Assembly: GCF_003050935.1 (NCBI RefSeq)
Contig: NZ_QAOX01000003.1
Coordinates: forward strand, 434,001-498,000
Reading direction: 5' to 3'
Source of the DNA: Luteibacter sp. OK325
GTDB taxonomy: Bacteria; Pseudomonadota; Gammaproteobacteria; Xanthomonadales; Rhodanobacteraceae
DNA: 64,000 bases
In this document: positions 1 to 8,027 of the stretch, piece by piece
Numbering within the stretch: position 1 is the stretch's first letter
How the letters are laid out: the number at the start of each line of letters is the position of its first letter
Notes under the pieces: generated by a model
Seen by the model: the letters and a program-made list of their open reading frames with translations, nothing else
What the model was told of the DNA's origin: nothing
The model's database searches: none
Made by a program: the position numbers and the translations under genes

Positions 1-168
1 GACTACCTGGCCGATCACGGCGTGACACGTGAGCGCATTCACGCAGAAGGCCGCGGTAAGAGCCAGCCCGGCACACAGTGCGAACAGCACCAGCATAACG
101 ATCTGATCGGCTGCCTGGCGCCAGATCGTCGGGTTAGCGTGGAGATCAAGGCAAAATCGTTGCAGTGA
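1..168 (+). CDS. OmpA-family C-terminal domain, 3' end only
   Basis: This open frame enters the window from the left and ends at TGA 166-168, so 55 residues are visible. The segment HAEGRGKSQPG followed by DRRVSVEIKAKS matches the end of OmpA/MotB-like peptidoglycan-binding domains, where a GxGxxxP loop precedes a basic RRV-hydrophobic strand. Such domains bind diaminopimelate of the cell wall from the periplasm. The N-terminal part, and therefore the architecture (porin, lipoprotein or T4SS-associated), lies outside the window. Confidence 0.7.
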   Translation, partial: DYLADHGVTRERIHAEGRGKSQPGTQCEQHQHNDLIGCLAPDRRVSVEIKAKSLQ

Positions 169-284
169 TTCCCCGTGGTCACGGCGTGAGATCGTGGCGA
201 AGGCTCAAACCTTCGCCGTTATCGGCCGTTCGTTTGCAAAGTAACCGCTATACGTCGCATCCGCCGTCACACTCGGCGTTTGCG

Positions 285-929
285 TCAAGAGACCCAGTTC
301 CTACGGCTCGAAACGATATGCCAGCCCCAATGGTCGTGAGACATAACCGCCGTAACCGAAGTTCCGCAAACCACGCCGCAGTAGTATCCATACGTGACGT
401 CATAATTCCCGTCTGGTCGCTTTAGCGGAATGCCGATGCCAATGTGATAGTCCCCCTGCGTCGCACCGTTTCCCGCGGTGACGCCTGGCGCAGCACTCGC
501 CGGAAGGATCTTGATTCCCGGGATCTGTGCCTTGGCGATTGCGGTTGCCGGGAGATCGACAGGTTTGTCAGCACCCGTGCTGACGCTGACGTACCAGGTG
601 CTGCCGTAGCCCGCAGGAGGCGTCGTGCTTGGAGAAATCTTAAGCAGGACCGTGAGCCAGAGGTCTTCAAGATCCGGTGGCGGATGCAGCTTTGCTTCTT
701 CGCTCGTCTTGGCGGCGAGCTCATTGGCCGCTTCGTAGGGCATGGGGGCGATAACCAGATCGGTCACCCCTGGCACCTGGCGGGCTACGCGACTACTAAG
801 GTCGATGGCCTGCATCTGAGAAAGGATGGGGGAGTCGTTGGCAAGGGCGGGAGCGGCGATGAAGACCGCGAGGGCCAGCGCCGGCCAACGGGCATGGAGG
901 CCAGAGGTGCGAGCGATCGGGTGGCTCAT
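285..929 (-). CDS. Exported protein of unknown function (214 aa)
   Basis: I do not recognise the family. A basic start followed by a hydrophobic stretch (WPALALAVFIAAPALA, about residues 15-30) looks like a Sec signal peptide cleaved after ALA, so the product is probably periplasmic. The C-terminal third carries a closely spaced cysteine pair (YYCGVVCG, around residue 185) in a segment likely to form a small beta domain. The gene sits alone between the partial OmpA gene and an oppositely oriented membrane-protein gene, at the edge of the T4SS effector/immunity region. An immunity or adaptor role is possible but unsupported. Confidence 0.6.
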   Translation of the reverse strand: MSHPIARTSGLHARWPALALAVFIAAPALANDSPILSQMQAIDLSSRVARQVPGVTDLVIAPMPYEAANELAAKTSEEAKLHPPPDLEDLWLTVLLKISPSTTPPAGYGSTWYVSVSTGADKPVDLPATAIAKAQIPGIKILPASAAPGVTAGNGATQGDYHIGIGIPLKRPDGNYDVTYGYYCGVVCGTSVTAVMSHDHWGWHIVSSRRNWVS

Positions 930-1074
930 GGACTTCCCCTATGGCCACCTTTCCGGGGGCTCGAGGCTGAGCATACGCGACTTGCTAAAGATTATTGGTG
1001 CTGCGCCGAAATGCGTAACGGAGGACCACCGCGAGTGATTCAATACCCGTGTACAAGAAGCCAAAGGAGCGGGA

Positions 1075-1734
1075 ATGCCAAGCCACGTATCGTTGCGCGA
1101 GCTTCAAGAGAGACTTTCTGCCTCTCGCGAAAGGGTGTTCCATGATCAAGGGATGTCGCCGAAGCGCCGTGTACTACTCATCATTATGGCGGTCTCTTAC
1201 GTCGCAACCACCGTAGCCAGCTTCACATTCCGGCAAGATCTTCGCTGGATTGGCCTGGTTACGCTCGCCATCGAGTTCCTCGCCGGTGCGGCCTTCTACC
1301 GAGACATGCGTCGAACAAGAGCGGGAGATGACAAAGAGTGGTTGATGGAGTACGACAGGCTTGCCACCGAGGATGGCGAGACAGTTAGTTGGGTCGCCAC
1401 TTTTGAAAGAGCCAGCATTCTGCGATCAATTCAAACGTTGAAAGAGCGAGCGCTTACCGAAGAGATGGCCTTCGGCATGGTCTTCGGACCTGCAGCGGGT
1501 CTCGGATTGATTGCAGGACTGGGCATCCTCTACACCCAGGCAGATGCCATCCTATCGAGCCACCTTTCGATGCTTAGCATCGCCTTGCGGGCGTTCATTG
1601 CGACGCTCATAGCGGCGATGTACGTAACGGGCTGGAGGGTTTCCTTTCAGCGCACACGGCGTGATCGGATGAAGCTGATCCTGGAGTTTGGGCTCGAACA
1701 GCTCGGGCCCGATCTGGCCTCGAGCACGTCCTGA
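1075..1734 (+). CDS. Membrane protein of unknown function (219 aa)
   Basis: The start has a good ribosome-binding site (GGAG, 6 bases upstream). Hydrophobic segments near residues 32-52, 58-76, 134-158 and 165-188 suggest four membrane helices in two pairs. A charged cytoplasmic-type linker (about 78-132) separates the pairs, and basic residues flank the membrane. No catalytic motif is visible. It is the only plus-strand gene before 13 kb and is transcribed toward the LprI-like gene. Function is unknown. Confidence 0.65.
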   Translation: MPSHVSLRELQERLSASRERVFHDQGMSPKRRVLLIIMAVSYVATTVASFTFRQDLRWIGLVTLAIEFLAGAAFYRDMRRTRAGDDKEWLMEYDRLATEDGETVSWVATFERASILRSIQTLKERALTEEMAFGMVFGPAAGLGLIAGLGILYTQADAILSSHLSMLSIALRAFIATLIAAMYVTGWRVSFQRTRRDRMKLILEFGLEQLGPDLASSTS

Positions 1735-1759
1735 TCACCTAAAACTCGGCGCACGCGTG

Positions 1760-2284
1760 TCACCGCGTTAGTCCCGCCACCTTGTCGCGAGTGCCTAACC
1801 GTGTCAAACGACGCTCCAGCTCCGTGGCGCGAAGGCCACGATGAATGACATCGCAGGTGTCGGACACCATGCGGCCTCGCGAACCTTCAGTGAATCCCCA
1901 GCCACATAGCAGATCCATCTCCCTGAGCCATTGGCGCTGCTCCTTTCGGAGCGCCTGCTTATCGTGTTCGCCGAGTGCGCTCACCAGCTTCGAATAAGCC
2001 GCGTGCAGCCGCTTGTTCTGGAAATCCATCTCCTCGCCGTAACAATCATATATGGCAGGTCCGTTCGCTCTGGCGTCGTCAATGCACTGGTCGTGAGAAG
2101 GACGGAGCTTTGCATCGGGGTCATCCGGATCGTAGTCCCGATTCACAAGGTCGAGGTGATAGATCTTCGGCGGAAAAAGGTCGTCGTCGCAGTCGAGGCC
2201 TTCTGTATATGAAAACGCAGAGGGCATGGCCGTGACACCCAAGACCGCTGCTAGTGCAAGGCTTCCAAGTCTAGGTCTCATCAC
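1760..2284 (-). CDS. LprI/DUF1311-like exported protein, candidate T4SS immunity protein
   Basis: The GTG start at 2284 is followed by a second Met codon and a clear signal peptide (LGSLALAAVLGVTAMPSAFS), so the product is periplasmic. The mature part carries paired cysteines and the helical signature NKRLHAAYSKLV...LRKEQRQWL typical of LprI/DUF1311 domains, a fold used in lysozyme inhibitors. The start codon overlaps the stop of a short frame ending RQGPVM. This is exactly the overlap seen between the 725-residue effector and the gene at 8028-8645. In Xanthomonadales T4SS loci, effector genes are paired with periplasmic inhibitors, so immunity is a reasonable inference. Confidence 0.65.
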   Translation of the reverse strand: MMRPRLGSLALAAVLGVTAMPSAFSYTEGLDCDDDLFPPKIYHLDLVNRDYDPDDPDAKLRPSHDQCIDDARANGPAIYDCYGEEMDFQNKRLHAAYSKLVSALGEHDKQALRKEQRQWLREMDLLCGWGFTEGSRGRMVSDTCDVIHRGLRATELERRLTRLGTRDKVAGLTR

Positions 2285-2385
2285 ATCACCGGTCCCTGCC
2301 GAAACGTCTGAGGGGTGTTACGCCGTTCAGGGCGCTTGAGTGCGTCCGCCGTGATCCCGTAAAGCAAACCAAGGTCATGCGCTTT
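2281..2385 (-). pseudogene. Possible remnant of an XVIPCD effector 3' end
   Basis: The minus-strand frame ending at TGA 2283-2281 encodes FRQGPVM. The next ~30 bases are close to the last codons of the 725-residue effector (SQQGPVM, stop at 8642-8644). Both ends show the same ATGTGA overlap with the following gene's GTG start. Upstream of about 2310 the similarity fades, and an unrelated gene stops at 2387. I read this as a leftover effector tail whose body was replaced. The match is short, so coincidence is not excluded. Confidence 0.35.
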
Positions 2386-2386
2386 C

Positions 2387-3064
2387 TCACTTCCACTGTC
2401 TCTTCTCAACCCAACGCCCGAACTCGTCACGCTTCCCAAGCCACACAGTTGTGCCGCTTTTACGAAACTCCGGATGCGAGGTCCATTCGTCGTTACGAGG
2501 AGGAGGTTCTGCCCCGGGGAAAACCGCCAGCCGCACGGCAGACTCCCCGATATCCAGAAGCACCCGGAAGTTGAGCGCGCTAGGATTTCGTCCCGCCCGG
2601 GCCATGATGGCGTCGAGCGCGCAGTCATTACGAATCCAGGAGGCGAGATAGAACCATTCGCGAACGGGCATCCCGTCTTCGTCGTAAACGATGACATCAA
2701 GACCCGCAGGCTCACCGGACGATCGATGCACTGAGGTATACCAGGGGTCGCCGTCGGTAGCCTCGACCGACCGCCAGATGACTTCTGTCTCGTCATCGAA
2801 GCCGACCGTATAGCGAACACCAGGCGCGCCTTTGACGGCCAACATGTACTCGCCAGCGGGAAGCTCCCTCCCTCTACGACGGCGCCTTCTTATCCGGAGG
2901 TACAAGGCAAGGGCGGACCCGCCCAGGCCCGAAAGGATCGCCGATCCCCAAGGAATACCCCTCTGAGGTGTCGGGAACGTCATAAGCCCCTCTGCCGTAG
3001 CAACACCAAACGTCACCAGCAAGCCAATGCCAATCGCGGCCGGCGTCCATTTCTTCATACCCAT
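2387..3064 (-). CDS. Two-helix membrane protein of unknown function (225 aa)
   Basis: The ATG at 3064 is preceded by ATAAGGAC. Upstream in-frame starts would run into the neighbouring gene and lack a ribosome site. Two hydrophobic segments (about residues 7-26 and 37-54) are followed by a run of seven basic residues (RIRRRRRRGR), placing the remaining ~165 residues in the cytoplasm by the positive-inside rule. No domain is recognised. It lies between the small DUF gene at 3081 and the LprI-like gene, apparently in one transcription unit and in the place where an effector would be expected. Confidence 0.6.
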   Translation of the reverse strand: MGMKKWTPAAIGIGLLVTFGVATAEGLMTFPTPQRGIPWGSAILSGLGGSALALYLRIRRRRRRGRELPAGEYMLAVKGAPGVRYTVGFDDETEVIWRSVEATDGDPWYTSVHRSSGEPAGLDVIVYDEDGMPVREWFYLASWIRNDCALDAIMARAGRNPSALNFRVLLDIGESAVRLAVFPGAEPPPRNDEWTSHPEFRKSGTTVWLGKRDEFGRWVEKRQWK

Positions 3065-3080
3065 GTCCTTATGTGATCCA

Positions 3081-3368
3081 TCATGCTTGTGCTGCTGCTT
3101 TCGCTTGTTCCCAGTGCAACATCGCATGGGCCTGCGCGACGCGTTGCGCGCCCAATCGGGTAATCGCACCCACCGCCTCGAGTGCCAACGCCATCCGTCG
3201 ACAGTTCACGACGTCCGCTTCATGGACGAGATCTGAAAGAAGCTCAGTCACACCGGTGGCGTATTGCATCCACTCGGTTGCCTCGTTCAGCAGTTCGTGG
3301 ACCGACGCATCCGTGCCTACGTACTGAACCGCATCGGCATTCGTATAACTCTCTCTGCGCTCACTCAT
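3081..3368 (-). CDS. Small DUF3077/DUF6124-like protein, copy 1 (95 aa)
   Basis: The ATG at 3368 has AAGGAG 6 bases upstream. The protein is a single helical domain with the pattern ELLNEATEWMQYATGVTELL, then VNCRRMALALEAVGAITRLG. It resembles the small helical DUF3077/DUF6124 proteins common in Pseudomonas, though I give that family name with low confidence. A paralogue (12311-12553) shares about half of its residues and the same position at the head of an effector/immunity cluster. Both also share several hundred bases of upstream non-coding sequence. Function is unknown. Confidence 0.6.
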   Translation of the reverse strand: MSERRESYTNADAVQYVGTDASVHELLNEATEWMQYATGVTELLSDLVHEADVVNCRRMALALEAVGAITRLGAQRVAQAHAMLHWEQAKAAAQA

Positions 3369-3680
3369 TGCCTGCTCCTTACGTGGGCCAGCCCTCGGGT
3401 CAAGGTGCGGCCGCCGTGCACTGCACGGCGGACCGCGGATCAACGGACTCGCGGGTTCAACGGCTGCCCGAGACCGGGCGCCGGCGGCTTAGTTGGTGAA
3501 GTGGTTGCGGCTTCAGCCTGTCTTGGTGGCCCACAGGGGCACGTGCCGCTTTAGGCAACCAAGAAATATCGCACTGAAACGGCTTCCGCCGCGTTCCTCA
3601 ACCGCGTCTGCGACGACTGCAGGCAGACCGGTAACCGTTGAGGGTGTCGCCGAGGGGGTTCGGCGGGCGGGCGGGTGCCG

Positions 3681-3686
3681 TATGAT
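3681..3686 (+). promoter_or_regulatory. Candidate -10 element for the RNA (copy 1)
   Basis: TATGAT lies in a block of about 20 identical bases shared with the second copy (12871-12876). No good -35 hexamer is visible at the usual spacing. It is a plausible but unproven promoter for the plus-strand hairpin RNA. Confidence 0.3.
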
Positions 3687-3687
3687 C

Positions 3688-3856
3688 GGGGGTAGCCAAA
3701 GCAACTGTCCTTTAGTTGGTTAGGTCAGCGGGTCGGGAGTGTTACAGCACTCCTGGCCCGCGCTTATCACCGCATCTAGCGATGGTTACCTGCGCAGCAT
3801 TCATAGCGACGACGCAGATAACGGGAACGACCGTATCAAAACAACATCCGGTTGTA
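3688..3856 (+). ncRNA. Candidate structured RNA, copy 1
   Basis: Hairpin 1 pairs 3728-3741 (GCGGGTCGGGAGTG) with 3748-3761 (CACTCCTGGCCCGC) around a 6-base loop, using two G-U pairs that exist only on the plus strand. Hairpin 2 pairs 3785-3794 with 3813-3822 (one mismatch). Hairpin 3 pairs ACAAC 3841-3845 with GTTGT 3851-3855. The second copy at 12878-13045 keeps all three, with compensatory changes (G-C to A-T in stems 1 and 2). Ends are estimates. No poly-U terminator follows. The RNA would run toward the 3' end of the convergent effector gene. Confidence 0.4.
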
Positions 3857-3895
3857 TGTAGGCGAGAGCACCGACAGCACAACCGAGTGTTTCAT

Positions 3896-5605
3896 TTACT
3901 GGTGCATCGACATCGTGGGGCCAGCTTGCTGCTGAGTTACATGCATCTGCTGAACCTGACTTCGTTGCTGTTCGCTCAACGCATTGAACTGGTTATTGCT
4001 CACATCGACTGGTGGCGGGGGTGATGCGAGATCGATGGATGCGTTCGTTCCCGGCGTGACACCCGTAAGCATCAGGTTCGTGCCAACGACGTCCATCGTT
4101 CTAATGCGCCCCGCCTCGATACCACCCTCTTTTGCCGCAAGGGCAATCTGTGCGAGGCGATCCTGAGAGGTTTCTGAAGGAAGCGCGTTACGGAGCTCTC
4201 GGTGAAGCGCCGAATCCGCCGCAACCGATGGAGCTGACGGGGACGAAGGAACGAACTTGTTCTTGTTGGCTCCGTCGAACGTGTGATCGAACTGGTGTGC
4301 TGTAGCTGGAACGTGGCTGCTGTCTAGGTAAGGAACAGGCTGCTTTGATGGGCCGAGATTCATGCCGGATCGCTCCATCATGTCTTCGTATAGACCGGCG
4401 TGCGCCATATCGATGACGATCTGAGGCTTTTGCCCGTGAATCGTCGGCGCGTTCTGCTCAGCCCAGGACGCCGTCGCGACCGCCCATCTCGCGTAGTAGT
4501 TGGGATAATCGCTGACCCCACCCAGATTCATGGACGCCCGCGTGTCGCCAGGCGGCATGTGTGCGGAATTGGGCCGGTCGAAGTAGTTGTGGCCCATCGC
4601 GGCGACGTTGGAGCTAGTCGGACTCATGGTCAGATCGGCGTTGAGCTGCACATTTGGACGTGGGGAAAGTGGCTGGCCGTTCACACGATGCGCAAAATCG
4701 TCTACCCGCCCAGGGGCGAGGTTATACATGTCGTAGAGCGTCGCGCTGGGATTCTCTTGGTGCACACGACTCTGCAGTGCGTTCCACCCCGATATCTCAG
4801 CCCGGGCCTCATCGTTGCGACCGGATTGGACGTACTTCTCTATCGCCAGGGTGTAGTCATGCACTGGACTGCGTGTTGCAGCGATAGCCTGGGCGTCATG
4901 GATGAAATCACTTCGTCCCCTCGCTGCGTCAAGGCTATTGAATCCGTGCTGCACCTCATGACCTATGACGAAGCTCAATTCATAAGGGTTGTATCCCATG
5001 ACACGCGAGCCCGGCACCTGTGCTTGGAGGGAAGCTGCAGGCAAATTCATAGTGTGTTTTTCTGGGCTATAGCTCCCGCCCAAACCGGATCCCGAAGGGA
5101 CGATGTCGAAGGCCTCAAGCACCCGGTGTTTCGGATCCGCAGGATCCGGTGTCATCGCCGCTCGCTTAATTTCCGTCGACAAGACGGGAGATCCGTTCAA
5201 CGTATCTTGTAGGTTGACGACCATGTCGGAGGAGACCTGCGTCTGCGGCCCTGGCCCATCCACATAAGACTTCGCCGCGAACTCAACCACCATTGCCTGA
5301 ACGTGGAGAACCGAGTGCAGGTCCGCGGCTGGCGTAGGCCCCGCAGATGCAAATGACGACGCCGGGAGGGATACGACGCCACCCATCATGTCGTACCGTC
5401 CAGCCGGAATCTGCTGGGCGGGTGAAGTCTCGAGCGCGAAGCTTTTCACGGTCCCCGATGCGGCAGCATTATTGAAAGACGTGAGCAGCCCGGGGTCGGC
5501 GTACAACGCAGAGCGGAGTTGGTCGACCTGGCCCTGAGTTACACCTGGCTGAGTCGCGAAATGGGCGATGGCGGCGTTCAACGCCTGAGTTGCGTTCTGC
5601 ATCAT
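3896..5605 (-). CDS. XVIPCD-tailed zinc-metallopeptidase effector of the T4SS (569 aa)
   Basis: Predicted toxin delivered by the type IV secretion system. HEVQH at residues 216-220 is a zinc-metallopeptidase HExxH motif. A conserved downstream segment, DEARAEISGWNA (E266), could supply the third ligand. The C-terminal ~105 residues, starting LHRELRNALPSETS, match the Xanthomonadales VirD4-interacting domain and end in the usual Gln-rich tail (QQRSQVQQMHVTQQQ). The start has AAGGAAG upstream and follows the VirD4-immunity fusion by 16 bases. Residues 1-420 are clearly homologous to the effector at 8642-10819. The substrate is unknown; cell-wall or periplasmic targets are usual for these systems. 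Confidence 0.75.
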   Translation of the reverse strand: MMQNATQALNAAIAHFATQPGVTQGQVDQLRSALYADPGLLTSFNNAAASGTVKSFALETSPAQQIPAGRYDMMGGVVSLPASSFASAGPTPAADLHSVLHVQAMVVEFAAKSYVDGPGPQTQVSSDMVVNLQDTLNGSPVLSTEIKRAAMTPDPADPKHRVLEAFDIVPSGSGLGGSYSPEKHTMNLPAASLQAQVPGSRVMGYNPYELSFVIGHEVQHGFNSLDAARGRSDFIHDAQAIAATRSPVHDYTLAIEKYVQSGRNDEARAEISGWNALQSRVHQENPSATLYDMYNLAPGRVDDFAHRVNGQPLSPRPNVQLNADLTMSPTSSNVAAMGHNYFDRPNSAHMPPGDTRASMNLGGVSDYPNYYARWAVATASWAEQNAPTIHGQKPQIVIDMAHAGLYEDMMERSGMNLGPSKQPVPYLDSSHVPATAHQFDHTFDGANKNKFVPSSPSAPSVAADSALHRELRNALPSETSQDRLAQIALAAKEGGIEAGRIRTMDVVGTNLMLTGVTPGTNASIDLASPPPPVDVSNNQFNALSEQQRSQVQQMHVTQQQAGPTMSMHQ

Positions 5606-5621
5606 TAACTTCCTTGTTATT

Positions 5622-6221
5622 TCAACCGTCGGTCGTTTGAATCACCCGAACACATTCCGTTCCATCTGGCCAAGTAGTTACGTCGAGGGGCGTTACGGTG
5701 AATACCAGGTCGTTCTTGACGAAGTTCCAAGCGACGACTTGGCCGATTTCACCCGGCGTGATCGCCTCGGGAAATCCTCTCGATGCGAACGAAGCACGAA
5801 TCTGATCTAAGGTAGCCACACAAATCGGCGCCGGGTCGGCCGATGGGTCCGGATTGAAGAAGCCGAACGTAACTCCGGATTTCAAACGCCCGCGGGGGTC
5901 ATGATGCCTGATGACGTAGGTCCACCCGCCACCGAGGCCAGGGCTTCTGTAGAAATCTCCTTCCTCATCCTTTCCGAATGCAATGCCCATCCCCTGCTCG
6001 ACACTCGCTTTTGTGAGCTCGGACGTGGACCGAAGCGTCGAGACATAACCAAAGAAGCGGGCAAGTGCATCTCTTGCTGTCTTGGTCGCCTGGGGTCCTG
6101 TCGTTTCAGATGTCATCGGGGCACCCTCCTTCTTCGTCGCGGCTGGTTCGGCGGACGACTGCGCGAATCCAGCAAGCGCCAGGCTCGTAACAGCAGCAAT
6201 GGCAATAGTCTTCTTACCCAT
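5622..6221 (-). CDS. Possible separately translated immunity protein inside the virD4 frame (199 aa)
   Basis: This is the same frame as the 3' end of virD4. The ATG at 6221 follows GGAGGGG by 9 bases and opens a textbook signal peptide (KKTIAIAAVTSLALAGFAQS). The mature part shares FxGY..TL.S, a P-x-C motif and GE(I/L)G(Q/E)V(V/L)xW(N/T)F with the last 150 residues of the protein at 10837-12156. Both lie directly upstream of related metallopeptidase effectors, which fits a cognate periplasmic inhibitor. Whether it is made free, as a fusion, or both cannot be decided from sequence. Confidence 0.5.
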   Translation of the reverse strand: MGKKTIAIAAVTSLALAGFAQSSAEPAATKKEGAPMTSETTGPQATKTARDALARFFGYVSTLRSTSELTKASVEQGMGIAFGKDEEGDFYRSPGLGGGWTYVIRHHDPRGRLKSGVTFGFFNPDPSADPAPICVATLDQIRASFASRGFPEAITPGEIGQVVAWNFVKNDLVFTVTPLDVTTWPDGTECVRVIQTTDG

Positions 6222-7910
6222 GGGCACACTCCCCTCCAGTTGCAGCACCGGGACCCCAACCTTAGGTAGCAGGCGCGCCGTAAACCGCTTGTCCTCGTAA
6301 TACCTGATCTTGTCGCACTTCACCGGATGAGGGATACCCTCAAACAGGATCACTTCCTTATCCGTCCCCATGGCCTTCAGCTCCTGGGGAAGCATCAGCG
6401 CACGGCGCTCGTCGGAGTGACTCCGGGATGTGTCGCGTCCTCGAGTCACGCTCTCCTTGCGTACGGTGGTGTAGCCGAGCATGTCCGAATAGTCGTTCGC
6501 ATCCTGCTGTTCACGGGGAGCGTAGATGATCTGCAGGGCGTGATTGGTGATGATCGTCCGGGAAATGTCTTTTCCGTAGGTCGCATCCAGCTGGGCCATG
6601 CTCTGGATGATCGGCAACAGGCGGATGTTGTAGCCGGCCATGTACGAGACGGACGAGGCCAGGATGTCCACCTTCCCGATCGACGTGAACTCATCCATCA
6701 GCAGCAGGCACTGGTGCTTGAGCTCCGGGTTGTTCTGTGGGAGCTCCCGCGTGTTGACGTTGATCAGCTGGCTGAAGAACAGGTTGATGATCAGGCGGCT
6801 CTCGGCCAGCTTGTTGGGCTGGATCCCGATGTAGATGGTCATCTTCTTCTTGCGCACGTCCGTGAGCAGGAAGTCGTTCCGGCTGGTCGCCTCGTCCAGC
6901 ACCGGGTTGATCCAGGCGTTGAGGGGTTCCTTGAACGTGCCCATGATCGAGGCGAAGGTCTCGTCCGCCTGCGACAGGAGGTTGGCAAAGGCCGTCTTCG
7001 CGTCCTTGCTCAGGAACGGCCTCGTGGTCAGGCCTTGCAGGTACGCCCGCAGATCCCTGCCATCGCCCGAGGAAAGCCGGTAGACCTCGCCCAGGGTCGG
7101 AAAGCGCTGCGCGCCGAAGGGCAGCTGGAGCTTCCGCTCCGTGTCGAAGCTCTCGAACAGGTAGAGGGTGAACGCTGTAAAGGCATTCCGCGCCTGGCTG
7201 ACCCAGAATTTCTGACCGTCAGAGCCATCCGGGTACAGCATCGCTGCGATCGACTGGATGTCTGAGATCCGGAATGCCGGATCCGCTGAGATATAGCTCA
7301 GTGGATTCCAGCGATGCGTGCGCCGGTCTTCGGCGAACGGGTTGAACAGGTAGATATCGTGACCCTGCGACGCACGCCATCCGCTGGTCAGATCGAAGTT
7401 CTCCTGCTTGATGTCCAGGACGACCATGGATTCCTGGTATTCGAGAAGATTCGGGATGACTACGCCAACGCCCTTACCCGAACGGGTGGGTGCGGCGAGG
7501 ATGACGAATTGCTGGCCCGAAAGGCGAATGAGTTCCTTGCCGAATTTACCTACAACTATTCCTTTGGGGGAATCTTTGAGCAGGCCGGCTTTGGCCAGGT
7601 CGGATTTTTGGGCGAAGCGGGATTCGCCGTGTAGGGAGCGTTGTTTGGTGCGGAGTAGCGGAATGCACGCAGCTAGCCAGACGCCCAGCGGGGCGACGAA
7701 CCCGATCGCGGTCGCTAGCTTGATCTTCCAGACGTAGGGGGCGAACTGCGGGAGCGTGGTGGCTTGCCAGTAGGGCCACCACGTGTGCCAAGAGAGATCT
7801 GCCGTGACGCCGATGAGCGTGAGGGTCAGGTAGCCCGCGAGGTACAAGCCACCGACCAACGCGGCGGCAAAGAGAGCGGATCCCAAGCCGAGCCTTATCT
7901 TCCAATCCAT
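5622..7910 (-). CDS. virD4: VirD4 T4SS coupling ATPase fused to an immunity-like domain (762 aa)
   Basis: VirD4 recruits XVIPCD effectors to the type IV channel at the inner membrane. Two N-terminal membrane helices (about residues 8-40 and 64-86) precede Walker A (PTRSGKGV) and Walker B (LLLMDEF). The VirD4 part ends near residue 560, the normal family length. The frame then continues without a stop into MGKKTIAIAAVTSLALAGFA, a signal-peptide-like start, and a ~175-residue domain homologous to the C-terminus of the protein at 10837. An internal ATG at 6221 has its own GGAGGGG, so the tail may also be made separately. Start chosen at 7910 (GGAG 8 bases upstream) rather than 7928. Confidence 0.85.
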   Translation of the reverse strand: MDWKIRLGLGSALFAAALVGGLYLAGYLTLTLIGVTADLSWHTWWPYWQATTLPQFAPYVWKIKLATAIGFVAPLGVWLAACIPLLRTKQRSLHGESRFAQKSDLAKAGLLKDSPKGIVVGKFGKELIRLSGQQFVILAAPTRSGKGVGVVIPNLLEYQESMVVLDIKQENFDLTSGWRASQGHDIYLFNPFAEDRRTHRWNPLSYISADPAFRISDIQSIAAMLYPDGSDGQKFWVSQARNAFTAFTLYLFESFDTERKLQLPFGAQRFPTLGEVYRLSSGDGRDLRAYLQGLTTRPFLSKDAKTAFANLLSQADETFASIMGTFKEPLNAWINPVLDEATSRNDFLLTDVRKKKMTIYIGIQPNKLAESRLIINLFFSQLINVNTRELPQNNPELKHQCLLLMDEFTSIGKVDILASSVSYMAGYNIRLLPIIQSMAQLDATYGKDISRTIITNHALQIIYAPREQQDANDYSDMLGYTTVRKESVTRGRDTSRSHSDERRALMLPQELKAMGTDKEVILFEGIPHPVKCDKIRYYEDKRFTARLLPKVGVPVLQLEGSVPMGKKTIAIAAVTSLALAGFAQSSAEPAATKKEGAPMTSETTGPQATKTARDALARFFGYVSTLRSTSELTKASVEQGMGIAFGKDEEGDFYRSPGLGGGWTYVIRHHDPRGRLKSGVTFGFFNPDPSADPAPICVATLDQIRASFASRGFPEAITPGEIGQVVAWNFVKNDLVFTVTPLDVTTWPDGTECVRVIQTTDG

Positions 7911-8027
7911 CAACTGTGCTCCATGCATAATGACCGGCGGAGTCTACACACCTCGCGAGCGCCCTGTCCGTTTCCACGACAGATGCGCGTGCGCCTCCGC
8001 TGCGACGCAAGATGGAGGTCACTCCGA

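Larger units (their letters stand above)
3369..3895. other. Duplicated non-coding block, copy 1
   Basis: This 527-base gap carries no convincing gene. It is recognisably similar to 12554-13050: shared anchors include GGGTGCCGTATGATCGGGGG, GCCGAGGGGGTTCGGCGGGC and CGGGCGCCGGCGGC, with scattered substitutions between them. A short hairpin (GCCCG/CGGGC) has an identical stem but different tetraloops in the two copies. The plus-strand RNA candidate at 3688-3856 lies inside it. The remaining part probably holds the minus-strand promoter of the small gene at 3081-3368. Confidence 0.6.

Noticed and set aside
2281-2820. Full 179-codon minus-strand frame ending RQGPVM taken as an intact gene
   Set aside because: Most of it overlaps the better-supported membrane-protein gene at 2387-3064; only the last ~30 bases resemble an effector end.
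3716-4024. Plus-strand open frame spanning the RNA candidate and the effector 3' end
   Set aside because: The translation differs from that of the homologous block at 12.9 kb, whereas the hairpins are preserved, which favours RNA over protein.
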